Source of the DNA: Penelope pileata
Taxonomy: Eukaryota > Chordata > Aves > Galliformes > Cracidae
Direction: 5' to 3'
NCBI GenBank assembly: GCA_013396635.1
Contig: WBMW01005746.1
Location: 283,258 to 347,257 of the forward strand
Length of the DNA: 64,000 nt
This document shows, piece after piece, positions 1 to 12,133 of the stretch. How positions within the stretch are numbered: the stretch's first letter is position 1; the number at the start of each line of letters is the position of its first letter. The notes beneath the pieces were generated by a model. The model worked only from the letters and a program-made list of their open reading frames with translations. It did no database searches and was not told where the DNA came from. Both the position numbers and the translations under genes were made by a program.

Positions 1-223
1 CCGCGAGGCGGGGGCCGCGCCGGAGAACGGCCTCAACTACATCGACCTGGACCTGGTGCGGGACCTCGGGCCCCGCCGCCACCACCTCCGCCCCAGCGCG
101 GAGGGCGCCGCCGGGACGGGGGCGAAACCGCCGCAGCCGCGGTCCCCGCGCGGGAGCAGCCACTCCAGCGACGACCTGAGCGCATACGCCAGCATCAGCT
201 TCCAGCGGCGGGAGCAGCCGTAG
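1..223 (+). CDS. IRS1: Insulin receptor substrate 1, C-terminal end (5' truncated by window)
   Basis: These are the last 73 codons of IRS1, the cytoplasmic docking protein phosphorylated on tyrosine by insulin and IGF1 receptors, which then recruits PI3K, GRB2 and SHP2. Position 1 is the third base of a codon, and the frame runs to TAG at 221-223. Two hallmark motifs are visible: ENGLNYIDLDLV about 9 residues in, and SDDLSAYASISF near the end. They correspond to human Tyr1179 and Tyr1229, the paired sites that bind the two SH2 domains of SHP2 (PTPN11). IRS2 ends differently, with a TYASIDF-type motif and no LNYIDLDLV, so IRS1 is the better call. The linker between the motifs is rich in Pro, Arg, Gly and Ala (about positions 62-165) and very GC-rich, unlike the Gln/Pro-rich mammalian linker as I remember it. 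The PH and PTB domains lie upstream, outside the window. Confidence 0.95.
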   Translation, partial: REAGAAPENGLNYIDLDLVRDLGPRRHHLRPSAEGAAGTGAKPPQPRSPRGSSHSSDDLSAYASISFQRREQP

Positions 224-237
224 GCGCGGCCGGGCAG
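224..237 (+). other. IRS1: Start of IRS1 3'UTR and splice donor
   Basis: Only 14 nt of untranslated sequence follow the stop codon before a consensus donor, CAG|GTGAGC, with GT at 238-239. Human IRS1 has the same two-exon design: the whole coding region in exon 1 and a second exon that is only 3'UTR. Because the stop is less than 50 nt upstream of the junction, normal termination should not trigger nonsense-mediated decay. Confidence 0.85.
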
Positions 238-239
238 GT

Positions 240-3200
240 GAGCGCCGGGCGGGGCCGCAGCGCGGGGCAGGGGCGCGGCGCTGAGCTCCCCCGGGGCCGT
301 GGGGCGGCCGTGACCTCGCGGTGGCTCCGGAACACGCTTTGAGTTTGGGGCAGACGTGGAAGTCCCGGGAGCATCGTGTTGCGTTTCAGCTGGCGCAGTG
401 CGGCTGTGCCGTGCTCACGGGCAGCATCAGAAAGAGTGTGGTGCACCCTGGCCATTGCCTTGCTTGATTTCCCCTAAAGCTTTCCGCTTTTGCTGCGGGA
501 AGGCCTTCTGCCAGGTGCCAGGTGAGGAGGGGCATTGCCACAGACGGTGCCGTGCCTCTTGCCCGTAGGAACGGAGGCACTTCATGCAGGAGCTGCAGCA
601 CAGGGGTGTGTGGGTCCCCTGGTGACAGGCGCTCAGGTTGGCAGTGCTGGGACAGCTGCTCCGGGCAGCTCTGTGCTTGGGCAGCACAGCCCCAGCTGTG
701 GCAGTGGTGGTGTTACCAATGTGTACAGGGAGATGTGGGGGTGAGTAAGTGCCTTTAAGATCTGCCTGAGCCTGGCTCTGGGACACCTGCCCTGACCCCG
801 TGAGTCCCGGTCAGCATTGTGCTGAGCCCTGGGGGTTCCTCAGCTGCAGCACGCTGTGTTACTGCACCTTTTGGTAGGGGGATCGTTGTTCTTTCCTGTT
901 CTGTGCTAAGAGTAGGGAAGAAAGTGCGAGAGAACCCCACCACTGAGGTCTGGATGAGTGATGGATGTGTGCGGGAGTAAGGAGCCTCCGTGGGTTGGAG
1001 GGGCCGCGGTACCCCAGCTGCTCTCCCTGGTGCTGCTTGCCCTGCTGTGCACACCTTGCCTGGACCAGCCCTGTGCCTCACCTGGCACAAAGGCTGTGGC
1101 AGAGCGGTCCCTCCTGGCAGCAGGGAGGTGCCCATCCCGGCCAGTGGGATCGGGGCGCGTGGGACCTGGCTGGAATGTGCTGAAGGCCCTGGGGCTGTGC
1201 AGGGCAGCGTGGTGGGAGGTGTCATCTCCTGGAGTGACTGCTGCTTGAAGTCGGCTCTTATTTCCCCAGCTGGATTGGGCTGAGCGAGCAGAGCTTCTCC
1301 TGGGAGGCCGGGAAGAGTCTCTCTGTAATTACGTGGGGAGTTTGCAGCCATGCCCGCCCCATGCCCTCCCCACAGCCCAGCTCAGTGCGCTCAGGTGATA
1401 ACTTGTCCTGTTCCTGTTTCCCAAGCTGGATCCCTTGCCATCAGCTGGGATTTGCCTCATAAAATTCAGCGCAACTAGCTCATCTTCTTGAGTGTGTTAA
1501 GGTTTTTTTTCCCTTAACACTTGTCCATGTTAGACCATGCTTATGTCTGTTCGTTGCCAAGTCCTCAGAGCTCTTCTGCTTTGAAGGTGGAACTGGGGCT
1601 CCACAGGGGAATCAGCTTGTGCAGGGTTTGCCTTGTGCCATCCCTGAGAACGTCTGCCTGGAGGTGGGAGATATGTAGGCCTGCAGGCAGTCTGCTTGCA
1701 TGTGCCCGGAGCAGTTGCTGAGCACCTTAAGGTGCGCACTGCCCTGTGCTGCCGGGAGCAGGGAGCGCTGCAGGTCCCGAAACTCTGTGCACCCGTTCCA
1801 AGGGGCCGTGCAGGCACTGCCCAGGAGGGCTGGGAGGCTGCTGCTGGGGGCCCTGCTGCTGCCTGAGCGGTGTGGGGGGGTGAGGAAAAGCTGCTTGGAG
1901 GGTTGCAATTACAGCAGAAAGGGGGGAACGCTGGGACTTGGTGAGCGAGAGCTGGGGCTGCAGGTGTCACTGGAGGGGAAGGCTGCTCCAAGCGCCCTTG
2001 CTTTGCTCTGTCTCTTGCATAGCTGTGGGATATTATTTATCCTTTCAATCTCAGAAGTGACAGAAGGACTGCACCTGTTTGGTTTTTCCTCCCTCTCTAT
2101 AGAGCACACTTCTTTCCCCTTTTCCCCCAACAAACGCTCTGGATAACTCTTTGTTTTATCCATTTTGCAATTTTCTCTTGTTCCAGGCTATGGGGCAAGG
2201 ACCTCACATGTTAGCCATTCAGCTCCCAGTGGGTAAAATGATTGCTGCTGCTGTACTGCCAGCCAGCAGCCCCTCTGCTCGTCGCTCTGCCCTGTCCTCC
2301 CCTGTCCCTGCTGCTTCCAGCTTGCCTCAGGCATTGTATTCCTAAGGGCTTTTTAACCTCTTTGAAGTGTACATATTTCTCTTAACATTAAAGATACTGG
2401 ATGAAATAGTCATGTAGATTTCCAAATTTTAAGATAAATAAGTAAGCCTCTCCCATCCACAGCATTTCTCTGCACTCTCTCAAATCTCATTGCTTTCATT
2501 GTCTCACATTCTGGGCCGTTTCCTAACATCTGTCCCTGTCGCAGCCTTTGTCTCTTCTGTCATTCTTTTAGAAGTCCAGCAGTTTCAGTGCTGCCCTGCA
2601 AGCTCCCCTGCCCGCGCTTTGTTCTACTTGGGAGACCTGAGGGTTGCAGCATGTGCCCAGCCCAGCCCATGGCTCCCTGAATCCTGTGACAGGTGGACTT
2701 TTATGCTGCGTGGCCAAATCCTGCTGGAGAGCACCAGCCTATGGCATGGAGCTGGGGCCACAGCTGGGAACTGGGGGAGCAGCGTTGCTGTGAGGCATTT
2801 TAGTCCTGCTTGGCATTTTCCGTGTGCAGGTGAGCAGATGATGTGGACGTGCTTCCTACCTGCTTTTGGGATTGCTGTGAGAAGAGAAACCTCCTAGAAT
2901 TAGCAGGGGTATGATGATGAACTGCAGGTAGCTTGTGTTCAGAGCGTGCTGTCAAAAAATATTCCAGAAAAGAAGCCATGGGATGCTGGCTCTCGAGAAA
3001 CAGGAAAGGCTGAAGCAGGGTAGCAGAATGAGGCAGGTATGTGGCTTTGATCTCCGGAGCTTCAAAGCAAAGGCATTATTCCCCCGCCTCATTTCCATTT
3101 TGTTGATGAGCCTGAGAACTTGTGAAAGTGAGCACTAATAACACTGAATGGAATGTGTGCAGCCTGATCCTCCCTTACAGCTGCAGCGATGCCGCTTTGC

Positions 3201-6200
3201 CCAGTGCATGGTGGGGCCCTGGTGCTGCAGCAGAGCAGGATGTGGTGCAGCAGCACCTGTAGGTGCTCGTGCCTCCTGCCTGGGTCCAGCTGCAGCAAAG
3301 CACTACTGAGGTGAAAAGCTAAAACGCTTTTTGCATCTCCTGTAAATACACGTTACGGTGAACAGAAAATTACTCATGTAATTTGTGTCTGATATGTCTG
3401 GAATGGGTTGTTGGGACATTGCTTTCTTCATTGATTTTTTAATCATTTTCAGTAGTTGGCTTTGCTTCCTCAAGTTAAAAACTGAAGGTGGAACAACTGA
3501 AGCACAACAATTGCCAAAACAAGATGTGTGCCATTAAAATAAGTTTATGGGGAGAGGTTCTTTCCAGAACTGAAAGAACAGAAGCTTCCCTAGTTTGGGT
3601 CAGCACCAACACAAATACCAGTATGTGAGGAAAGTTTTTCACACTCTGTGGGTATTATCATAGTCAGAACTGTGCACTTCTTACTGTGTGTGCACACCAG
3701 TTTTCCCCATATCTAATTATTTGCCAAAATTGAGCCTCTGTGTCTGCGTACTTACATATTTGCAGTTGTCCTGTTTAACAAAACCACAAGCTTATAATTA
3801 ATGTTCTTGTTTGTTTTTGCAATTTAGACAGTACATCAGTTCCTGAGTTACATTTTAGTATTGATTTTATTCCCCCCTCCTTTGGTTTTAATGACAAGTT
3901 TCTTAAGACTTCTCTTTTTTGTTTTCCTGGCTTAGAAATTGCAATTGTGAGATTTATAAATCAGTGCAGTGGATAATGAAGTACTATATGGACTTCTTTA
4001 CCCCACAGGTTTCGTATTCAGTCAATATTTTCACTGTTTTCTGAATGTGGTTTAAATTTGAAAATGAAACAGGGCATTGCAGGGCAAGGAGGACGCTCAT
4101 TTTTAACTGGCAGCTGTGGAGAGTTGTGTGTTTCCTTAGGTGACAGTGCTAAATGGAGAGTTACAACTCTTAAATAAAACACAGCAAGCAGCTCTGGAGT
4201 ACAGGGGCTGTTTGACAGACATCCTCAGCACATCGCATTGTTTCAGGGGTGCTTTGTGATACCTGAGATTTTGTAATTCATTAGGATTGTACAGTTTTAG
4301 ATGCATGAATGCAAGCACTGAAGCAAAATGCAACTGAAACTAATGCAAGCGCTGAAACTAAAATGTACTTGAATATTCTTTTGAACAAGTTGCAGTAAAT
4401 GTATGTGAAGAAATAGAGGTTTTTCCAGTGTATTTGCAAAAAATCACTTGCACAATTGGTTCAGAACATACACGCTTTCAGAGATTCCGTAAAGTCACTA
4501 GTGAAAGTAAAGTTTAAAAATACGTATTTTAATGTCCAGTGATGTGGAAGAGACACAGATACTCTTTTCCAAAACTAATTAGTTACTGTATTTAATCTCT
4601 GTCCCAAGTTTCACTAGAAGCTAATTACTGCGTTTGATTGACAGAATATTTGAAATACGCCCTGTAAAAAGTAAGAGGGAAAAGGAGAGGGGTGCTGTTC
4701 CAGGGATGCCTGCTGTGGCTAGGAGAGAAACTGGGGGATGCTGACCTAAGGGAATGGGGACTTGAAGGTGCTGACTGGGAAGCAGCTGCAGCAACTGGTA
4801 TGGGAGGGAGGTGGAAGCTGGACACAGAAAGAACTTGAGGCACACAGAGAAACTGTGGCAGGATGCCATGGGTAGAGAGAATTACAAGGTATGTGAAAGT
4901 TTGAGGATGAGCAGAGAGAAATGTGGAGAGCCTGGATGTGTACAGCAAGTTTTAAGATGCACACAATTTAGAAAGCATACATTCCCCTTACTTGTGATGA
5001 GATTTTTTTTCTTCTATTACTTGGATAGTCTGCTGGCCTTGACGGGATGGGGTGCATTGATAAGGTAAGCAGAATTTGCCTCTGGCTCTTCTTTTTGGAA
5101 TTCTTTGTCTTGTAGCATCCCTGTCACAACCACAGCAGTAAACTGCAGCTAGGAAGCTGGATCAAATACAAAACAAGTAAGAGTGAGTGAATTTTAACAT
5201 CCAAAAAAGTATCGTTATTGTAAAGTATGTGTAGTGAAAGGAGAACTGTATTCACACAGATTTTCTTTGACTGCAGTATTTTCTTCCTTGTGCTGTACCC
5301 TGCATCATACTTACTATAAAAATTTGATTTGATTAAAAATGAGGTTCACTAGAGTTTCATGATTTTTCTTCTGGATTAGTAAGTATAGATTCCCTTAAAA
5401 CTTTTTAATGTAAAGAATATCTTGTGAAAGAAAATTATAAATGACAAAAATATAGTGGCTTGTTACAGCAGATCCTGGGGTTTTCATTTTGTGGTAAGAG
5501 CTGCAATGCAAATATGTTCATGTTAACAAGTGTATCTGAATTCCCAATTTGTCAGAATGCTAAAAGCTGGCTTTTGGTTTTCGATGTGTAATACATTAGA
5601 GTACCTATTCATAAAAGTGAGTAGTGTTACTCCATTTTTACATCATTCCGTGTTTTAGATAAATGGTGATCATGATGGGTATTATTTTGAGTTCATGAGA
5701 TAAAGGCAGTGAAGGAGAGATCTCGGTAACTTAAAAAAGATTCTTAAGCTTAACAGCTTTATTCTCTGCATACAGAAATGTTGGGAAATATAACAAAAGA
5801 CAAGGTGTGAACAGATAAAGGAGATTTAAATAAGTCTGGCACTCTTAACTAACTAGAAGATGTCTTGATATCTGTCTCTCTGATCATGTTTGACACATCT
5901 AGGTCATGTTCTCTGAAGACTATTATTAGAGATTTAACCTTGAGTAATTGCAAACTGTATTTTCTTCAGAGTAGTTTTTGATCAGGTACGTGGGACAGTG
6001 AAAGTTTGTGTGTGTTCAGCTGTTTGTATTAATTTGGGAGTCTGGTTAACAGATCAGCTGCCAACCCCTGAACTGTGTGATGAGACGCACCCTGCCTGTG
6101 GCGTAGCACCAAGATTTGCCTGCGTACCTTTTGTCAGCTGTTGTAAGACTCCATTTCTTCGGAAACCAGGGATGTGGAAAAAATGACCTATTAAATTTTC

Positions 6201-7335
6201 AAGAAAGGTACACTTCAGGAGGAAAGGAATTAGGTTATAGGAGTGTTTCACTTGTTACAGCTAGTAGAACCATTGAAGTGTGCTTGTACATTTGAACTGT
6301 CTGATTATACGTGTTATAAATGCAGGAAGGCAGCAGTGTGAGAACATCTACAACTATGATTTAATTTGCTGTGTTTCTTTTTCTTTTTCCCCAAGTCTGT
6401 GTAGGTTGGATGTTTGTAAGTCACTGGGGCATCTAAGCATTGGACAAGCTTTCTTTGAAAAACAGAATCTGAAGAAAAATGTGTAATATCTATCAGCCTT
6501 GATTCTTGTCCTCTTTCAGTGATGTGGCTTTCAGTGTGGCTCACAAATATTTGCTAAAATGTAACCTTGAGGCAGGAACTCCTTAAGATGGCTTTACAAC
6601 TCAATAAAATGCATAACCAGACTCTGCAGGGGAGCAGTTCCCTGAAGGAGTAAAAACTCCCAACAAGTGAAGATGAGGCCAGTGATTGTGGGTTTCTTCT
6701 TCCCATTCTTGACTGAATTTAGACTTAAAGCAAAACAAACAAACCCAAAACAACAACAATAACAAAAACAACCCAACTGTAAGCCTCCTTTCATGCTTGT
6801 CACAAGATAAGGGACATGTGGACATCACCAGTAACATCAGCAGTTAAACACTGTGCCCAGCTGCGTGTCTTGGCCAAGAGAATGAAAGAACCTCCTAAAG
6901 CGTTGATTGAGGTAGAATGTCTGAGTTTATTGCTCCCCTTACTGCCTATCTGGGCTTGAGTCTTGCTTAGCAGGCTGTAAGTGACAGCAGGGCAGTGGGG
7001 CAGAGGTGTGGAGCTGGAGACACCGTGGCTGGAGCTGTGCCCTCCTTGCTCCCATTCTGATTCAAGCTTCTCCTTCCTGTGCTGTACTCCAGAGATGCAG
7101 AGACATTTCAAGTGACGGCTGATTGTGTCATTGAGGAAAGCTAGATTAAAACACTGGGTGGTAAGTCATCTTCAGCATAGCTGGCATGCATTTGAAGAGC
7201 AAGTTAGAGAAGGAATTTTTTACCCACAGAGAACAGGAATAAACAACTTTTTACTTTGGAATATATCCTTGAGGATATTTTCTTCCATAGTATAGTTGTG
7301 TTTCATGGAAGAGACCAATGCAGATAGTCCAGCTG
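240..7335. other. Intron segment without recognisable gene
   Basis: The first 1.3 kb is GC-rich, and the long open frames there on both strands are a composition effect, for example a 198-codon frame on the minus strand at 755-1351. From about 3.3 kb the sequence becomes AT-rich and has no recognisable repeat apart from an A-rich CAAA/CAA stretch near 6.7 kb. I see no protein family, RNA gene or transposon terminus. Confidence 0.6.
6731..6775. repeat. A-rich (CAAA)n/(CAA)n simple repeat
   Basis: This is an irregular run of CAAAC and CAA units in the intron, with no associated element that I can recognise. Confidence 0.8.
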
Positions 7336-7340
7336 CGCAG

Positions 7341-7769
7341 TTGTTGAAAGAGGTAGGAAGGTGGTGAAGGGTCTGGAGGGCAAGAGGTATGAGAAGCAGC
7401 TGAGGCCCCTTGGTTTGTTCAGCCCAGAGCAGAGGAGGCTGAGGGGAGGCCTACAGCCCCTCACTGGGAGTGAAGGGGCAGCACTGATCTCTGCTCTGGT
7501 GGCAGCAACAGGGCCTGAGGGAATGGCATGGACAGTGTCAGGGCAGGGTCAGGTTGGTATTAGGAAAAGGGTCTTCACCAGAGGGCAGTGGGCATGGAAC
7601 AGGCTGCCCAGGGCGGTGGTCACGGCCCCAAACTGCCGGAGTTCAAGGAGCGTTTGGTCACCGCTCTCAGATAAAGGGTTTGATTTTGGGTGGTGCTTTG
7701 TGGAGCCAGGAGATGGACTCAAGGATCATTGTCGGTCCCTTCCAACTCGGGATATTCTGTGGTTCTGTA
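7341..7769 (+). mobile_element. CR1 LINE 3' fragment (young type)
   Basis: This is a 5'-truncated chicken-repeat-1 retroposon in + orientation. The diagnostic order is complete: 'gagaagcagctgaggcccct', 'ttcagcccagagcagaggag', 'ggaacaggctgcccagggcg', 'tcccttccaactcgggatat', and the short terminal repeat ending 'attctgtggttctgt' at about 7769. The LINE ends in this octamer-like repeat rather than a poly(A) tail, as CR1 does. It is not coding; an overlapping 146-codon open frame at 7361-7801 is an artefact of the element. Confidence 0.93.
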
Positions 7770-10079
7770 ACAACTATTCTTGCTCAGAGGACTTGGAATG
7801 ACTTAGGTTTCAGTAAGGTGATGTATTGCTTGTAGTGGGAGTGAAGATCTTTACAATGGCTGCATGAAGAGAAGAGTGAGCAGTGCTCCTCTTCTTGCAG
7901 TGATAATAAACTCAAACTGAGCAATTTTTGTCTGGTGAAAATAAGCGACACTTGAAATCCTTACGATGATCAAAATGTGCTTTGAGCAGGTAGGAACTGC
8001 ATTGTTAAAAGTGAAAAAATGTGCCTCTCTTTTAACCTGCTATACTTGCCCTGTTTCTGTTTTTGACTTGCAGAGCACAGGCACAGTACACCATCCCTTC
8101 TTTCTGCTGTTATGGGATTTGTAGCGCCTTGCCCATTTCTGATTTCCTGCGTTGCACAACAGAGTTTTTATTTATTTTTTTAACTAATGGCTAAACTGTG
8201 GAATAATAAATATTTGTTGTCCTTAAAAACAAAGTGCACAAGTACTAAATAGTTAATTGTGCGATACATGTACTTAAAATGAAATACAGGTAAGGAAACC
8301 CTAGTGTTTCTAAAGCGTACATGTGCTGAAATGAACCAGAAACAAAGGAAACCTGCTATCTGCTGTGGCTGAGGACTCAAAAAGCAGGCTGGCTGCTGCA
8401 TCCCGGCTGTGGCCCTGCACGCTGCTTGGGCAGACTCAAGCCACTGGCTGTGCTGGAAGGGCTCTCCATGGCCTCTGCTCATCTGGGGCTGCTCTGGGGC
8501 TGCCCGCAGCCTCCTGGGGCACTTCTCTGCGGGTGCAGGGAGCTGGGTTGGCCCATGGCACGTCGGGCTGCTGCCAGAGCCACGGAGATGTCCTGGCCTC
8601 AGCCCCTCTCTCCTCCCAGCACATCTGCCGCTGTTGTGTCTTCGCTCATCCTGTGCAAGTAAACGGTGACTGTAGTTAGGCTGGCTTATTATTTAGTAAC
8701 TGTTTATATTTCCCCATTTTGCATGTTGCAGCATTCTGTTTTCTGAGAAATGGCAGAACAAAATGTATAAAGTGGAATTCAGTTTGTTTAGGAAGCTGTA
8801 GGTTGAAAGCTGTAAATATTTTTCTTATTGAAAGTTAGTATTCGTTCTACTGTCAGTATTTTGGACATTATGTTGTATTTTGTTGACTTTATCATCATCT
8901 GGCGAACATGATGCTGAATGTCCTTGATTTCCTTGGATAGCCTGATGTGGGGGGGTAGCCATGTGTGATGTGCTGCTGACTTACCAGTCTGAGAGGCCGG
9001 CAGAGGCAGATGGAGGCAAATAGTGATGGGCCTGTGCGTGCTGTGCCTGACACTGTGCTCCAAGCGTGCAGGTGAGGAGACTTCACTCTTAAATGGAGTA
9101 ATGTAGCCAGTTAATTTATATGCAGGCCAGTCTTGAATCCTTTAAACAATGTAGGGGTTCTTAACGAAACAAAGCTCTCCAATGTTTCATTCTTTTGGGT
9201 ATGCAACTTATTTTCCTTGCAAGCGGCAGTACAAGGGAAAAGCCCTTCTGGAGGTGTGCAGGCATGTAGCTAGGGCATGTTTTTTCAGGCCTTTGAACTA
9301 GGTTAGGAATGTGTCTCAAGATGGAAGAATGAGTAGTTATTTGGTGCTCCTAGCCTCCAGGCTTGAAGCCGGAGAGGAATGTTATTGTGTCTTCAGCGCC
9401 CGGCACACAGCGGCCGCGTGGTGCGGGACAGTGTGGCCCGGTGCCTCCTCCCGCACAGCGCCGTGCCACCCCGCCGACAGCTGCCAGACACCAGCCCTGT
9501 TTCTTGGGTAGGAAGGCTCTGGAAAACCACAGGCATATCTTCAATTAGGAAATACCTTTTAGGGCAAAGGGATTGCCCGCACGGAAGTGTGCTCTCTGAT
9601 TACACCAATGTGATTCTCTTTATTCACATCCCCTTTTTTCCCTTCTCTCTGTTAAGTGCTTTCCCAGGAAGAGAATAAATATTTACATTTCTCTTAGATT
9701 CTGTTTTGACCCTGAGGTGGTGGTAGCATGTCCCTGGAGAGAAAGGCGAGTGGAGGTTGAGAAAGTAGGGTGGTTTGGGTTGGCATAACTTTTGGATTGT
9801 TTTCTGAAAAATAAACCTGTGTTCTGATCAAAATGTGCTTTAATACGCTGGTGTTAGCTAAGTTAAGACAGACCTGTTCAGTCAGGGTAACCGTCAAATG
9901 CCATTGCTGTCGTGAGTGTGATTGGTGACGTATCCAGAATTGCGGTTTCAGGCACCAAAAGCTCATTTCGGAGAACAGCAGCCGTGCAGTAGATACCCAG
10001 AGAAATTTGGGTTTATTTCAGTCTATGACTAGTTCCATGAGTAGTTTATTCGAAGCTGAGAGAGAGAGCTGAAACTGAA

Positions 10080-10660
10080 AAGATAGTTGAGTTTTCGACA
10101 ACAAAAGTTTGTTTAGTAAAGCCACCTTTACTAAGTCTGAAATTTGGAAGTCCACAGTGCCCACTCATTTTCGCCTTCGAAGTATAGAGGAGTCTTTAAT
10201 AAAGTAAGTTGTCATTAAATGCAAAGTTTGTTTTGTCAGGCAACTTCTGTATGTATTCATGTATTTTAACATTTTGTCCCGATTTTCATTCAAACTCGGC
10301 TTGACAAGTCATAAATAGGAAATTTAACCAACTAGTAAATGGTGACTTGTATTGGCCATTAATTTTATTGGTCAAGTCTGCACACTAGTGTACACTAATG
10401 GTAAAAGAGTGTACGCTAATGGTATTGTCTATCTAGTGATTATACCAAACGCTAAATTAAAAGGTTATATTGCAAATCAGCATGATTTAGTGATTATCAC
10501 TCTTTGAGAATGACCATTAAGAACATAAAAAGATAAGTTTTCTCATTTGCTAATCTAAATGTGATTATTTTAATCGCTTTAATTTGAATTAATCCACCAT
10601 GAAGTCAAGTGTCAGTATATACATGATAATTAAATACATTTGAACTGATATGATCGTGCA
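10080..10660. promoter_or_regulatory. Candidate conserved non-coding element (AT-rich)
   Basis: This block is AT-rich but of complex sequence, and is dense in homeodomain-type cores (TAATTA, CATTAA, TTAAT) with no simple repeats. It has a 21-bp-spaced direct repeat: 16-mers differing at one base at 10388-10403 and 10409-10424. The texture resembles conserved vertebrate enhancers, but conservation cannot be seen from a single sequence. Confidence 0.25.
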
Positions 10661-12133
10661 GAAATAGAGCATAGCCACAGAGAAGACCTGGTTACAGGAC
10701 CTTGTGTGATCTAGAGCAGACAGCACATGATGCATGCAGTAAGAGACTGGGAGGGGCAAGGAGAGGGCAGACCACAGGTGCAGAGAAATGGTGCTTAAAT
10801 GTAGGGAAGGATAGGAGTGCCAGGCAGGCTGTTAATTGGCTGGCCAGTTAGTGCAGTCGTCTGTGGGGGAAGTTTTACAAAGTTAGAGAAGGCATAGTTG
10901 TGTAGGAAGGGGTACAGGGAATGAGTGAGCAGAAGGAGAAATTGGAATAATGCTGGGAAGCTCACATTTCAGTCAGTGTAATTGGGTTTTAATGACTTGG
11001 ATGATTCATAATCTCTTAGCTTGATAGGCTGTTATAAAATTTTAAACATAGGTATGAATGAAGGTACTTACAGTGGTTTCGTTGTATGGTTGCAGTAGAA
11101 GAAAGCATTGATGTGCCAAGGATTGTTAAAGGAAAAAAATTGTGTAAGATGTTGGTGACAGTTTTGTAAACGTATTTTTGAGGAAAATTTGCATGATGAT
11201 CCGTTTGCTTGAGTGCCATGAAACGTTTCTCATCTTGGTGGGGAAAAGAAGGAATCTTCAGCTGATACAAAGTGCTGCAGCCTACTTGAAGCTGATGGGA
11301 CTGGGGCCGCATACCTCCTTTTGGTATGTGTCCCTTTAAACTTCTTTTTTCCCTTTGTATGCTGTTAATACACTGTTCTGTTTGAATTAATAGCAAGTCC
11401 TCATTAATTTTAATTAGCTCTACTAACGAGTTACTTCTAAAGTGCTACAAAATGATCTGTAATTCAGTGTCTAATTTATCTCCTACCTTGGGTATTTCAT
11501 CTTTTCTGAAGATTCTCCTCTTGCAGATCGGTGAAGACATTTGATCTGTCTCGATTTGCACTTGTTTACTTCTACATTTGTTAGAGTAGCTCATCAGCTG
11601 TTATTCCTTTAGCAAGTAACTCCTGCGATGTTGATTGTGCGTTATGGATTTGGGTCACATCTTAGCATTTGCATTTAGGCTGAAGAAACAGGTAAAGGCG
11701 AAAGACTGTATGCTGAGTGTTCAGAATAAATGAGGCTACAGAACACTTAATCATAGCCTCTGTGTTATAGGACTGGAATGGTTTCTGTGGCTTTGCAACT
11801 TGTGGTGTTGGCTCTGTCAGCCCCAGAAGCCCTCACGTGCATTGCAGTGGTGCTGGATTTGGTTCTCAGTGGTTGGATCAAAGCCGGTTTGCTTCTTTGC
11901 TCTTCCTGGAGGTACTACTACAGAATAGGAATGCAGTATAGCTGCATGTGTGCTATTGCAAAAAACACTTCTCCATTGTAGTCTGTTTTGGTTCAGGTAA
12001 AAAATAGCAAGCTGTATATTGAGAAAAGGCATCTTTCACTGGCAAAACTGCTGCTGTAGTATGCTATATATATAGATGCTACTGTAGTATACTGACGTAT
12101 ACATCCTGGTTTAGCTGTCTGTGTTCATCATCA

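Noticed and set aside
1..223. IRS2 or IRS4 as the identity of the first gene
   Set aside because: The LNYIDLDLV plus DLSAYASISF pair and the UTR-only second exon fit IRS1; IRS2 lacks this pair of endings as I know it.
755..1351. 198-codon minus-strand open frame, the longest in the window
   Set aside because: It lies in GC-rich intron just after IRS1 exon 1, has a Pro/Ala/Arg/Thr-biased product with overlapping long frames on the other strand, and shows no family motif or splice context.
1530..2146. Overlapping long frames on both strands (153 and 148 codons)
   Set aside because: Mutual shadows in GC-rich sequence with low-information composition.
7361..7801. 146-codon + strand open frame
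   Set aside because: It lies within the 3' untranslated part of a CR1 LINE, so it is not a gene.
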